DNA of 64,000 bases from assembly GCA_963691655.1 (NCBI GenBank), contig OY829326.1, positions 116,223,388 through 116,287,387 on the forward strand. Direction: 5' to 3'. Position 1 is the stretch's first letter; each line of letters opens with the position of its first letter. The notes beneath the pieces were generated by a model. It searched no databases. It saw only the letters and a list, made by a program, of their open reading frames with translations, and was not told the origin of the DNA. The stretch comes from Toxonevra muliebris. Lineage: Eukaryota; Arthropoda; Insecta; Diptera; Pallopteridae. The position numbers were made by a program, and so were the translations under genes. This document shows positions 11,105 to 22,785 of the stretch, piece after piece.

Positions 11105-12285
11105 GAATGGTTCGGACATAAAACAAAATTCTCGCCAACCATTAGGAACCTGTGACACGGTACACATTTCGTGAGATTTGCCCATATACTTTGCCATATA
11201 CATTAGAGCGGTTCTTAGGCATATGGGGAAGTTTTTTTATATATAACGGCATCAACTTCAGGCTGAGAATGGCAAACCTTCAAGGGTAAAAATTGCCTAT
11301 GCTTAAGCTTTTCACTTCGCCGTTCAGAACTGCGGCTCCCTTCCATTCGTGTACAAATATAACTCACACCACATGAATGGATGCAAAAAACTGGGCCTAA
11401 GCCGTCCGTGAACTGTTGTGCCGTCATAGTAGTAGTAGCAAATAGTGTAGGAACGTCGTTATCACGCTAAAAATGAGATTTGTGCTTCAAATGCTAAATA
11501 TTTGAATTGCCATGCCATTGTAACTTCCGCGTGGTGCCTAATCGATAGGGATGTGCAATTGAAAATAAATTGATTTTCAACTTCTGAATTGATCATAAAT
11601 TAAAAGCCGATTTGATCTACGTTTGAAATCCTTTAAAGTCGACTCTTCTCGATATTGTTTTACATGGAATAAAAAAAAGGAATTAAAAGAAGATGAAGAA
11701 CTTTGATATGAATTACATATGTTAGGGAGCCACCAGTCCAATACAAAAAAAAAAGCTTTGCCCTCCTAAAAATGTACCTTGGTTTATTTTATGGTTGCTA
11801 AAATATTTTGAATCCAGCTGTAAGCTGTCGTAAACTGGTCCGTTTTGAATAAAGTCAAAAAATAGGATTTTGTACGGTAAATTTTTTAGGTTATTTTTGG
11901 CTAAATAAAAGCACATTTCATGGACTCTTAAGTCTATTTCAGACTTTTGAACAAAACAAAAGAGACATAAAAATTGTTCAACATTTTCTTTTTTGTATGT
12001 TCTCTAAATGTAATAAAAACGATTGTTAAAAAATATACATACACAGCTCAGGGCCAATTTTTTGTTTCCTGGGCGTAAAATTACTATTTTTGTAACGGTT
12101 TATTTCAGTAAAATTTTACAAAATGAGTCAGAATTTATTCAAAAATATTCAATTCGCGTTAGTCTACTAGAATTCAGAATAAATTGAGGCCAACAGTATT
12201 ATAGCATTACCTTAAATTGCCGATACAAAAAGATTTAGATACATGCGAATCGGGGATTTGCAAACGAAAACCTCAAAAATTCCCA
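11105..12285. other. Non-coding interval between two head-to-head Tc1-like copies
   Basis: No gene is seen. Around 11335-11400 a block containing TTCCATTCGTGTACAAAT and ATGAATGGATG recurs inverted at 31505-31565, a dispersed repeat of unknown type. Several short open frames have no recognisable domain. Confidence 0.4.
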
Positions 12286-12290
12286 TTATA

Positions 12291-12566
12291 GTCCAGTCAT
12301 TACAAAGATTTACATCATAAAAATTCTGAACTGAGATTTTTCTTCAGTAATTGTTAGTGGGGGTATAATAGATTCAAAAACCACATAAATCAGTCCTGGG
12401 GTTGCAAAGCGACCTCCCCAAAAAATCCCCCCTTTGGGGAAAAAAGCCTTTTTGTACTAATAACTGGTTTTTCCATCTATCATACCCCCACTAACAATTA
12501 CTGAAAAAAATCGCAGTTAAGAATTTTTATGAACTTTTGGTGCATTTGTTACTTTATCGACTGGGC
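12291..12566. mobile_element. TA-flanked foldback MITE, 276 bp
   Basis: The two arms are inverted copies over roughly 100 bases each. The ends are GTCCAGTCATTACAAAG and (minus strand) GCCCAGTCGATAAAGT, and the inner arms carry CAGTAATTGTTAGTGGGGGT. The element is flanked by TA at 12289-12290 and 12567-12568. The central loop includes a small CCCC/GGGG hairpin near 12413-12440. There is no coding capacity. The TA duplication suggests mobilisation by a Tc1/mariner-type transposase. Confidence 0.75.
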
Positions 12567-12959
12567 TATTAGCGGATGTTCTTTAAAACATAAATTACTT
12601 AACGCTTATAGACATTTATTTTTGAAATGGTACTGTAAAATTAAATATGAAAAACTAAAATTAGTTAGTTTTTAAACAAGTAAAAGTTGACTTTGGATCG
12701 AGCTTGGCTTGAGCTTTAATTTAAAGTGCATTAAGAGAAATAGAAATTTTTAACAAAAGTCAATTACAGTCGAAATAAATTTGCACACCACTAGTAACCG
12801 CTCAGAAGCATTGAATGTGTTTCTTTAAGTTGTTTTTCTTATTCAAAATCAAAATGTCAAACTTAATGACACCACCGAATTACAAAAAAAAAAAAAAAAA
12901 AAACAGATAAACAACAGTATTTATTGAATGTAATAACAGTTGTATGTTCCTTCCATATA

Positions 12960-13937
12960 AGGAGTGAGATTAAAAAAATCTTAACACACGTTTTACCCAA
13001 TCATTTTTTTTTTTTGAGTGTAAAATATAAAGATTTCTTTGATCTAGTTATCTTTGAAAAATATGTCAGTTGTTTTTTTTAATGACAAACATGTGGATTT
13101 ATTGTGAGTTGGATCAAAATGAGTGAAGAAAAAGAAGTACGTTTTCAAATTGGTCCTACAAAAAATTGGCCAAAGAATTGAAGATCTGCCGTCAAACTGT
13201 TTCCAATGTTATTAAACAGTTTCAGGAGAATTTGAACATCGATAGCAAACCTGGTTCGGAAAGAAAACAAGGACCACATGATATTGGGAAAGCCAAGAAA
13301 ATAGAAAGCATATTGAAAAGATCTCCAAACACATCCGGTAGAAAAGCTGCCCGGTTAGCCTAGTGCTCTGACTATTTGGTGCGAAAAGTTAAAACCAATG
13401 CAGGTTTGAAAACATACAAAGTCCAAAAAGTTCCAGACAGGAATGCTGCAAAAAATGAAGACGCCAAAAGTAGGGCTCGGAAATTAAAACCGAATTTCAT
13501 ACAAAAATATTCATGTTGTATAATGGACAACGAAACGTATGTACTTGCAGATTTTACGCAGCTTCCAGGTCAAAATTTTTATGTTGCTGATGCTCGAGGA
13601 AATGTCGAAGAACAATTTAGAATCCAAAAGCAGACAAAATTTAATAAAAAAATTCCTGGTATGGCAAGCTATATGCAGTTGCGGCAAAAGAAGCAAGTCA
13701 TTTGTTAGAGTGGGCTCTATAAATACCGAAATTTACATCAAAGAATGTTTGAAAAAAAGACTTCTTCCTTTCAAAAAAGAGCACAATATTTTTGGCCCGA
13801 TTTGACATCATGTCACTACGGCAAGAAAGCTCTGGAGTGGTACCAAAGTAATAACATAGTTTTTGTACCAAGAGAGGCCAATCCTCCAAATTGTCCGGAG
13901 CTAAGACCAATGGAGAGATATTGGGCTCTTCCCTTCC
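12960..13937 (+). mobile_element. Tc1-like element copy B, truncated, with frameshifted transposase
   Basis: The TIR AGGAGTGAGATTAAAAAAAT starts at 12960 after TA (12958-12959). The transposase ATG is at 13120. A deletion of about 26 bases soon after breaks the frame relative to copy A. The helix-turn-helix LAKELKICRQTVSNVIKQFQ follows, then after a stop a second frame reads VRKVKTNAGLKTYKVQKVPD and FTQLPGQNFYVADARGNVEE. A later frame shift gives FWPDLTSCHYGKKALEWYQ and NPPNCPELRPMERYWAL, the second Asp and last acidic-residue regions of the DDE domain. Similarity stops at about 13937, where a mariner fragment on the other strand begins. The copy is inactive. Confidence 0.8.
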
Positions 13938-13939
13938 AC

Positions 13940-14420
13940 TATTTTTCAAATAGTTTCCAATAGTTTCGATGCAGAAACAACTTATTTTTATAGCGCTGAA
14001 GCAGCATCTCAGACATGCAAAATCGCCTTTCGACATCTCTCGACTTTACGTCGTTTGGCACCCAGTTTCCTTCCTTTTAAATAAACCCCAATGATTTCAG
14101 GCGCTTGGATTGCTTGGATGGTTTGAGTAACTCCCAATGTTATTGCAGGTTCCTCTTGCGTTTGGCACGAGTCTTTATCGAGTAACATCTCCAATTCTTC
14201 ATCTTCGAATTTTTTTCCCTTTGCCAGGGCGTTCTTTGTCTTCCGTGTTGAAATATCCACGTTTACAGCGTCGAAACCAGAATTTACATGTTGTAGTCGA
14301 GGGAGTATATTCACCGTACACGTCCGACAGCAGTCGATGACTTTCAGCAGCACTTTTTTGAAATTAAGAACAAAAGCAAAACTTTCCGCAAATGCTGCTT
14401 ACTTGGCACGTACGCTGACA
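13940..14420 (-). pseudogene. mariner-family transposase N-terminal remnant
   Basis: The minus-strand reading gives ESHRLLSDVYGEYTPSTTTC, then FWFRRCKRGYFNTEDKERPG, KKFEDEELEMLLDKDS and TQEEPAITLGVTQ. This is the paired helix-turn-helix of the mariner (irritans-like) family, whose usual form is KFEDEELEALLDEDSCQTQEELAKTLGVTQ. A frame change follows, and RDVERRFCMSEMLLQRYKNK continues down to about 13945, where it abuts Tc1-like copy B. The catalytic DD34D region is absent. The abutting ends suggest a deletion or insertion junction between two unrelated transposons. Confidence 0.75.
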
Positions 14421-14429
14421 TGTTTGTAG

Positions 14430-15590
14430 CGCAAAAAGATTATGTAGCTTACACTTTGGCAAATTGATACATAATCAATTAAACAAAAACTATATAAGTA
14501 GCTAAAGCACGAAAGTAGTAAAGTTGTAAATCCCTCACTTTTAACTTATACATACACACAATATATTTTTCAATTCCTTCTTTAAAATTTCTTTGGCTAT
14601 CTAACGTACTGCATACTTCGTCTGAAAACATAGTGGAGCAGCAAGCAATGTTAGCCTGTGTAATTTTCATAATAAATAGCAAAGCAAAGCAGCTAAAACA
14701 AATTTTCTTAAAATCGTTGAAAACAACACAGATTTGTATTCTTGCGCTTTGCTCACCGCTTTATTATGTTTTTCACTTTATGCCACTCAAGCTGATGTTA
14801 CGATCAACTTTGCGAATTTCGCATAAATTTCTAGGATATCAAAAAGAAACAAGGGCGCAAAAACTATTCGCCTCCATTGGTCATTTTCAAATATTCACTT
14901 CAGCTTCCCTGAAAGTTCTAGGCAATAGCAGTCATCGCGTTTTCTGCAAAAAACGTGGCCGATTCAACCTTCTTATCTCAAGTATCTTCTTCGCATCTTA
15001 AGGTCTACTTCACAAGTCAAAAATTTGAAATTGTTTGCATCCAAAATATTCGTAATATTCTGTATAAACACTAACCAGTTTATGAAGACTTGCAGGGTGC
15101 AGTTGCATTCAATGTTTCGCAGCCTTAAACCAGTGCTGATTCCATATTGAAGTTGAAGATTCTCATTCTGGTACGCTGCGAGCTATATGACAACTTTTAA
15201 AAACCGATACCATCATTCGTTTTTTGTATGCGACTGCGTCTGTCTTCGCTTCATTCGCCTGTAATTCCCCTTTCACATTATTCAAATTATGGAATCAATT
15301 TTTTGTGTTTGTAGTCAAGGGAGTTAAGGAGAGAGACGGGGAGTACAAAGTTTTTCATATCGTCAACTTTTTCATATTCCTTTTATGCTTTTGTCATTGC
15401 TCTCGTGCATTTATTCTCAGATCGTTGTCATATTGTGTAATTTGAATGCTCTTAATTTCAATAAAACTTAATCAATACAAAAGCAAACGACAAGAACAAA
15501 AGGAAATAAAAAAAACTTAATTTCAAGACTTGAAAAAAGGAACTTACCGATATGACGCTGCTAAGATTATAGATTATGCATTGTTTGAAT
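14430..15590. other. Non-coding stretch
   Basis: No gene is recognised. Open frames at 14633-15001 (+) and 15224-15445 (+) lack any domain I can identify. They lie in a region otherwise made of transposon remains, so I treat them as chance. Confidence 0.35.
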
Positions 15591-15830
15591 AATCAAGGTC
15601 TTTGAAGCGTACTTACAGACCTCTTATAATTGCCCTCGCAGCTTTCGTAACGTTATTCATGACAACCTCAAAAACGATATTGAACAGCTGTAGTGTGTGC
15701 GCACTCCTCGAAGCCTCGAAGACCTTTGCAGCTGAGAGTTTTCTTCTTCGTACTCAATGTGGTTTCAGTAATCCATGAATTTATGATGTGTTTAACCATC
15801 CGATTTTGATACTGGGGCTGCCAGTTAAGC
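15590..15830 (-). pseudogene. Possible non-LTR retrotransposon reverse-transcriptase remnant
   Basis: The minus-strand reading contains RSAHTLQLFNIVFEVVMNNVTKA, which resembles the ...LFNIVLE.vi... stretch of Jockey-type reverse transcriptases that precedes the Y/F-A-D-D motif. The following residues are too damaged to show that motif. Weak evidence; chance similarity is possible. Confidence 0.25.
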
Positions 15831-16269
15831 CTCCAAATAGACTTTAATTTCCTAAGATTTGCTAAATACCATTTCTTCTATATAGATGATAAAAATATGC
15901 CGCCTATTCGGGTTCGTCAGTACCTTGTTAACCAATAACAGGGAGCACCCACGAGTGAGGTAGACAGTTGAGTGGCATAGACTCACTCCATAGGTCATAG
16001 TCTTAAAAGCACCAATATGTATTACCACTAGTGGATCCAGAGATTCTGAAAGAAGAGACTTCGAATTTGAATTCTTATTCTTCATTCCCGCAAAAAGTTT
16101 TCTAATTAAAAAACCAAACGAAAAGGAGGGGGATTTATCCACAATTCTCTCCTCCCTTGAATCCGTTAGTGAGTGCTACACATATCCCATTCTAAAAAAC
16201 ACTCTATAAATCTTTAATACTTTCTGCCTAATTGTATATTGCAGAGACCTGCACAATGAAATTATGTTA

Positions 16270-16415
16270 AGAGAATGGAGAACACAGCTTCTTCCATGCA
16301 CCAGTTGATAATGCCAAAGGCATTCAAGAGTATCAATTTTCATTCGCTTAACAAGCCTCCGCGTCATGCAATTACTTAGGTAGGCAGGAAGAATCAATGA
16401 TTTGTAGAGCGTTAT
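16270..16415 (-). pseudogene. Possible non-LTR retrotransposon remnant (post-RT region)
   Basis: The minus-strand reading KITLYKSLILPAYLSNCMTR followed by RLVKRMKIDTLECLWHYQ resembles the pattern K..LY..LI.PVL.YG.E.WTL.K.....L..FER found after the reverse-transcriptase core in non-LTR elements. The tyrosine-glycine motif itself is lost. It lies just upstream of the first visible Prp16 exon on the opposite strand, so it is intronic if the intron model is right. Confidence 0.3.
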
Positions 16416-16510
16416 TTTCTAAGAACTTCAATGCTGCAAACTCTAAATATTCCAAGCTACTTAATAATAATTTGTATTCTATTATTAATTTTTAACATTT
16501 CTTTTTGCAG

Positions 16511-18315
16511 ATTGTTGCACGTCGTCATGATCTCAAACTGATTGTTACCTCAGCCACCATGGACTCTACAAAATTTGCCACGTTCTTCGGTAATGTACCC
16601 ACATTTACAATACCCGGGCGAACGTTTCCCGTTGATGTGATGTTTAGTAAAAACACTTGTGAGGATTACGTTGAGGCATCGATAAAGCAAGCACTACAAA
16701 TTCATCTCACACCCAATGAAGGGGATATGCTTATCTTTATGCCGGGTCAAGAAGATATCGAAGTTACGTGTGAAGTGCTCGCCGAACGTCTTATTGAAAT
16801 CGATAATGCACCCCAATTGTCAATATTACCCATATACTCTCAACTTCCATCAGACTTACAAGCGAAAATCTTCCAAAAATCCCCCGAGGGCTTGCGTAAA
16901 TGCGTTGTGGCGACGAATATCGCTGAAACTTCACTGACCGTTGATGGTATTATTTATGTTATTGATTCTGGTTATTGTAAGCTGAAGGTTTATAATCCGC
17001 GCATTGGTATGGATGCGCTACAAATATATCCTATATCGCAGGCGAATGCTAATCAACGTTCTGGCCGTGCCGGGCGCACAGGTCCTGGCCAAGCATTCCG
17101 TTTGTATACACATCGACAGTATAAGGATGATTTGCTGGCGCTAACAGTGCCCGAAATACAGCGCACTAATTTGGCCAATACAGTGTTGCTGCTCAAATCA
17201 CTGGGCGTGGTTGATTTGTTGCAATTTCATTTTATGGATCCACCACCACAGGACAACATACTCAATTCATTGTATCAGCTGTGGATACTCGGTGCGCTAG
17301 ATCATACGGGCGCCTTAACACCGCTAGGCAGGCAAATGGCAGAATTTCCACTGGATCCGCCACAGTGTCAAATGCTTATAGTTTCATGTCAGATGGAATG
17401 CAGCGCTGAAGTTCTTATTATAGGTAAGCAAATTAACCAATCAATCAATGTTGAAGATTCTTTATAAACAATTGCTAACAATTTTAAAATTTACACAGTT
17501 TCCATGCTCTCTGTACCTTCGATATTCTATCGACCCAAAGGACGCGAAGAAGAAGCCGATGGTGTGCGTGAGAAATTCCAAGTGCCCGAATCGGATCATT
17601 TAACTTACCTCAATGTGTATTTGCAGTGGAAACAAAACAAGTAAGCATCATATATTTTAGACTCTTGATTTGCATTTACAATTTTTAACTCCAAAACTTC
17701 TACTCTCATTTGTACAGCTACAATGCCAATTGGTGCAATGAACACTTCATACACGTCAAAGCGATGCGCAAAGTACGCGAAGTACGCCAACAGCTCAAGG
17801 ACATTCTGGTGCAACAGAAACTGTGCGTAAAATCCTGCGGTACCGATTGGGATATTGTACGCAAATGTATTTGTTCAGCGTATTTCTATCAAGCGGCACG
17901 CCTCAAAGGTATCGGCGAATATGTGAATTTACGTACTGGCATGCCGTGTCATCTGCATCCCACTTCAGCGCTCTACGGGCTTGGTACAACGCCTGACTAT
18001 GTTGTCTATCATGAGCTGGTCATGACAGCAAAGGAGTACATGCAATGCGCCACAGCTGTCGATGGCTACTGGTTAGCCGAACTGGGTCCTATGTTCTTCT
18101 CAGTGAAAGAGACCGGTCGCAGTGGTCGGGAAAAGAAAAAGCAAGCTGCCGAACATCTCAAGGAAATGGAAACACAAATGGAATTGGCACAGGAGCAAAT
18201 AGTGGAGCAGAAATTACAGGCAGCGCAACGTGAAGAGCTAATGACACCGAAGCAAGAAATTATAACACCGGGTGGTGCAACCCCGCGTCGCACACCTGCT
18301 CGAATTGGACTTTAG
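16511..18315 (+). CDS. Prp16: Pre-mRNA splicing DEAH helicase Prp16/DHX38, C-terminal exons
   Basis: Three exons: 16511-17423, 17499-17640 and 17718-18315, with GT/AG introns of 75 and 77 nt, together encoding 550 residues up to a TAG stop. The family remodels the spliceosome after the first step of splicing, using ATP, in the nucleus. Visible motifs: SATMD (motif III), [11 protein letters not shown] (motif V) and [12 protein letters not shown] (motif VI), then the helicase-associated region ([14 protein letters not shown]) and the OB-fold region ([14 protein letters not shown]). The charged tail ends [11 protein letters not shown], matching the DHX38 terminus and separating it from Prp2, Prp22 and Prp43. 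The start, Walker A and DEAH box are missing: translation enters in phase 0 through the acceptor TTTTTGCAG at 16502-16510. The N-terminal exons are not in the 16.5 kb to the left, so they lie beyond the window. A polyadenylation signal AATAAA is at 18421. Confidence 0.93.
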
Positions 18316-18429
18316 AGATGAATGCTGCCGAGCGAAAATATATAAGTAGTAAAAGCATTTCCTTTTTTTTTTTTTGTTTTGTTTTTGTTTTATGTTTATA
18401 TACGAAAATACATAAAGTACAATAAAAGT

Positions 18430-18975
18430 TTTAAAGCAAAAGAAATTATTAAAAAAAATAACGAAATTACATACTTACAATACATTCAATGTTTTATTGT
18501 AGTTGATTAACTCTCCTTTTCGATTGCTGAGCTTACTACTGCACGTGACTTATAATATGTTCGACTTTGATTGCAGATAGATGTTAAAAGGGGATAATCT
18601 TGGCATAATCATGCCTTAAATTCAGACAGCTTTCCCACTTTTAATACTTTTGAACCAAAGTATATTTAAAACACTGATGATTTGAGCTTACCATTGGCCT
18701 TAAATCAAGTAAAATTTGAAAAGATTTGAAAAACACAAATTGTCACAAATTGCAAGAAAGTGTTTTTCACACATTAACGACGTTAATCTAATTTTCTCAA
18801 TTTTTAAAATTGTTTTCCCCCGTTTAACTTTTTGGGCTGCAAAATTCATCTGCATGTAAATGTTTTTTTTTCTATACTTTTCCACAAACTGCTCAAGAGA
18901 TGCTGCAAGCTAGCATACTTCTAGGATGCATTGAAATTTTACATTAAAATTGGCCCTACAAATATGCCAAGCTAC
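18430..18975. other. Intergenic stretch downstream of Prp16
   Basis: No gene or element is recognised between the Prp16 polyadenylation signal and the next transposon. Confidence 0.4.
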
Positions 18976-18978
18976 GTA

Positions 18979-20402
18979 CGGTCAAAATAATAGTAGTGGG
19001 ATTATTCAATAAATATGAACGATCATATTTTTTTTGGTAAGATACTTTTATATAGGGAGAGCACAAAAAAAATTGTCCCGTTACGTTCGCATAAGTTGGC
19101 TGTTGTTATTATAATTTTATATTTTCTGAAATCCATTGGTTATGTGGTCAATCAAATAATGGTAGTGTTCGTAGAAATCACGCGAAAAAATTAAATTAAA
19201 ATATAATTTCCAATAAAACTTTTCAAACGGTGAGTATTGTGTTTCTTTATTAATTTTTTAAAGCGTTTAACAGAAATTTCACTTCATTTTTTCAGATATG
19301 GGACGAGGTAAGTAATGTACGGCTGAAAAGCGTTTCATCACTAAAAAATTAATTTCAGAAGGAAAGACGTACGCAGATGTCCAAAATCTTATTGGTTGCT
19401 CACCGATGATGGTACGAAATGCCTTAAAGTATCAACCATCTGCTGAAAATCGCGGACGACATTCCTTAATGTCAGAAAAATTAATTGAGCACGTAGTGAG
19501 ATATTCTAAGAAGAACCCATTTACTCCTGCCACTGAAATAAAAGATAAACTAAATGTCGATTCTAGCGTTGAAACTGCCACTAGACGCTTGCGAGAACAT
19601 GATCTGTCAGCTCGAAGTCCAAGAAAAGTTCCACTATTAACAAAAAAATATGTGACGAAACGATTGAAATCCGCGAAAGAGCATTTAAATTGACCTGCAG
19701 AGAAATGGAGAAATATTTTATTATCCGATAAATCCAAAATCGTTCTATATAGTGGAAAGGGGTCTCTACAATATGTCTGGCGACCACCAAACTCTGAAAA
19801 CAACCCGAAATTTACAACCAGAACCATTAAACATGGAGGATTCAGCATAATGATTTGAACGTGCTTTTCTTTCTATGGAGTTGGGCCTACTTATTAGATC
19901 AAAGAAATTATGGATCGGCATGTGAATGTGCAAATCATGCAGGAAATTATGCCCCTATATGCTCGCGAAGAAATGCCACTGCTTTGGGTGTTCCAGCAGG
20001 ATAGTGACCCAAAGCACACGAGCAAAATCGCGCAACAATGGTTTCAGATCAATAAAGTAAAAGTTCTGGAGTGGCTCGCACAGTTAGCCGACCTCAACCC
20101 GATTGAGAATTTGTGGTGTGATGTAAAGAAAGCAGTTGCTCATTGTAATCCGACAAGTGATTCGAAACTTTGGGAAGCAGTTCAGGGTGCTTGGAGTTCA
20201 TTACCTGCTGAAAGATGTCAAAATGTCGTCAACTCAATGCATCGACGCTGTGTTGCAGTAATTGCGAACAACGGCCACGCAACCAAATATTAACTTTAAG
20301 AAAATACATCACACTATTCATTAATGATTATAATTGTATAAACTAGAAAATTTTTTTTATCTTTTTTAGACTGAAGTAAATTATAGTACTCTTTTTTTAC
20401 CG
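18979..20402 (+). mobile_element. Tc1-like transposon, near full length but inactive
   Basis: The left end CGGTCAAAATAATAGTAG follows TA at 18977-18978. The right end, on the minus strand, reads CGGTAAAAAAAGAGTACTA and ends at 20402, giving about 1.42 kb with imperfect inverted termini. No clean TA follows the right end, so that flank is mutated or the boundary is off by a few bases. The transposase pseudogene at 19298-20293 fills most of the interior. It is intergenic between Prp16 and Dip-C. Confidence 0.7.
19298..20293 (+). pseudogene. Tc1-like transposase pseudogene
   Basis: Starts ATG GGA CGA GGT AAG and meets a stop after five codons (19313-19315). The same frame continues TAEKRFITKKLISEGKTYAD and then an HTH region VQNLIGCSPMMVRNALKYQP. 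Another stop is at 19691-19693, after SAKEHLN. Beyond it come WRNILLSDKSKIVLY (first catalytic Asp), further stops, then WVFQQDSDPKHTSKIAQQWF (second Asp) and LADLNPIENLWCDVKK (third acidic residue). The reading ends with the typical CVAVIANNGHATKY. The order and spacing fit a full-length Tc1-family enzyme of about 330 residues. With several stops it cannot make protein. Confidence 0.85.
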
Positions 20403-20404
20403 TC

Positions 20405-22780
20405 GACATTTACGAGATACTTGACTTGTTCAAAAAATATAAAATAAAAACAAATGAATATATTTTTTTGTGTTTTCCAGTTCTAGTGTGTGCACTAGGA
20501 GATGGAGGAAAAGTGTATATACAACAATTGTTTATCTCTTTGTGCTTAGCTTTGCTTCTGACATCATGTTCATATCTTTTGAAATAAAAAAATGTCTTAA
20601 TAGCACCTGAAGACTCTATTTTCCAGAATTCAGGTCCATATTGTTGGAGAACTAGATGTGATGGAGAAAAACTGAGTACGCAGTCGTGATCAGCGACCCT
20701 ATAAAACTGTTTTCTTTACTTGCTATTTTTACTGGTAGTTCTCGCTCTCTTTTACTATTTTTTTGCGAACGCAAACAAATTTCCAGTAAAAATAGTTAAA
20801 CTAGTAATGATTGTTGTGTACGCGAACAGACCTTTTGCTACAAATTAAAAAAAATTTAGTGTAGTACAAAGTACTATTTTTCTCAATCTGCCAAATTTTT
20901 TTTATCACTTCGAGCCTGGCACCCAGAAGCTAAGTTTTGATCATTTAAGTCATCCAATGGAAGAAAATTAGAATAGGGCATATTCAATAGGTGAATTCAA
21001 GTGGGTCTAAAAACTCAAAGTGATGGGACAGTTTGGCAAATGAAGCTAGATAATATTAATTTTTTGGTTTTGCCACAATACTTTTTTGATACTTGGGGTA
21101 CATTCAGTGATGGTCGGAGCGCATAATTTGAAACTAATTACCTCAAAATAAGAGAGCTAACGAGCAAGAATTTGGATGCGGAATTCTCAATTGCTATAAC
21201 CAAGCTGAAATGTGTAAAATCGAATTTTACCGCAGGTGCACGAATTTACCCAAAACAGCCCAAAAGCGTTCCCGTACTCAAAAAACAAATGAGAGCGGAG
21301 ATCAGAGAGTAATTGTCTTCTTCTTTTTGCACGAAACAACGCGCACTTTTTCGTTGGGCAAAAATAGTAAAAGTGTCAAACAAGCAACTGTTTTGCTTTT
21401 GTGAAAATATATTGAAAATTTTAAATTAATGTCTAAGTAATGGATTTTTAGAAAAATAATTGTTATTTAAAATGGAAAATGTTCAAAAGGCATTTGAAAA
21501 TGTATTAATTGTATATTTGTCAATTTTTTAACTATATTCTTTACAGATTAATGACGCAAGTGTCTGTTCAACTTCTGATGCTGTAGGAGCTTCTGCTTTT
21601 TCTGAATAATGCAAATGGTGATTCTGAACCAGAAGATTCTACAGAAGTAGTTAGGCGAACAATTTATGTTTAATTTCTTCATTTTCTTATAAGATTTAAC
21701 AATTTTTATTTCATTAAACATCACACACTTTGTTTTTTGAATTTAACTGTTACAATTTGACGTTTTGTTTCGTGCAAGAAAAGTGGTTTTGTGCATTCCC
21801 GTACTTTCATGCATTTTTGTCTATCACAGTATAAAGCATCTAAAGAGATGCAAACCGAAACAAAAATCACTCGAAAGCTCATTCCAACAAGCGAAATATT
21901 AAAATCACATGTTATTATAGTAAAGAATAATAAATCAATAACATTATTAATGAAATGGGAATTGAAGTCTAATATATTGCTATTATAAATTTGTTTATTA
22001 ACAAAAACCCATTGTGCTTTAATATGCAATAGATAGAAAAACAAATTATTAAAAGTAGGTATTTTTCAATAAAAATACATTTGCATTGTATCTAACTATA
22101 TATACATATATTTTACCCCATAAATTAATAGATACACAAGCCTAAATACTCTATAGATATTTCAATCTAATCTTTATTTGTTTCTTGATAATCACAATGT
22201 AATAAATTCTCGCATACATGTACAATAAAAAAATATGAAAAATACGCTTAGTGATTGATAACTGGAATAATACAATATTGTATAGGTAATTGTTACTTTA
22301 AATGTTAATATCACCTGTAGTATTAATGACCAAAAAAACAAGTTATTAAAAATTTAATCTAGTTTGCTGTAAATATTTAAATGTTCATTCCCAAATAAAA
22401 ATTAACGGACTCCCGCGCCTCGGAGAAAAAATATTCTAAGCTCAATGCATGCCCGCATTTATCAATTAACAATTTCGTCAAAGTATCGTTTAAAATAACT
22501 ACGCCTATTTTAATTGTTTTTAACAAACTTGGTTTTAGGTTACTAATACTACAGAAACAATGATATTAGCATTCAAAAATACCATTTTGAATTTTAAGGG
22601 CTATACTTTACGAATTTCAACCCATATATTATATATATGCATATTTATTTATTTATTTTTAAAAGTTTATACATATAATAAAATTGTATATATAAACTAT
22701 TGTGCAGTGGCACTGACTACTTGTATATAAAAATATGTATAATAGATATATATATATATAAAAAAACAATACAACTGAGC
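20405..22780. other. Intergenic, repeat-containing stretch
   Basis: No gene is recognised. The block 21230-21345 (CCCAAAACAGCCCA, AGAGAGTAATTGTCTTCTTC) is a second copy, same orientation, of 755-910 inside the first DNA transposon. The region nearest the Dip-C 3' end is very A/T-rich, with TTTATT motifs near 22644 that could serve as minus-strand polyadenylation signals for Dip-C. Confidence 0.4.
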
Positions 22781-22785
22781 CCTTT

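Noticed and set aside
15852..16142. Open frame on the minus strand near Prp16
   Set aside because: No recognisable motif; it is in a region of decayed repeats.
18045..18293. Extra open frames inside the last Prp16 exon on both strands
   Set aside because: They overlap well-conserved Prp16 coding sequence in other frames.
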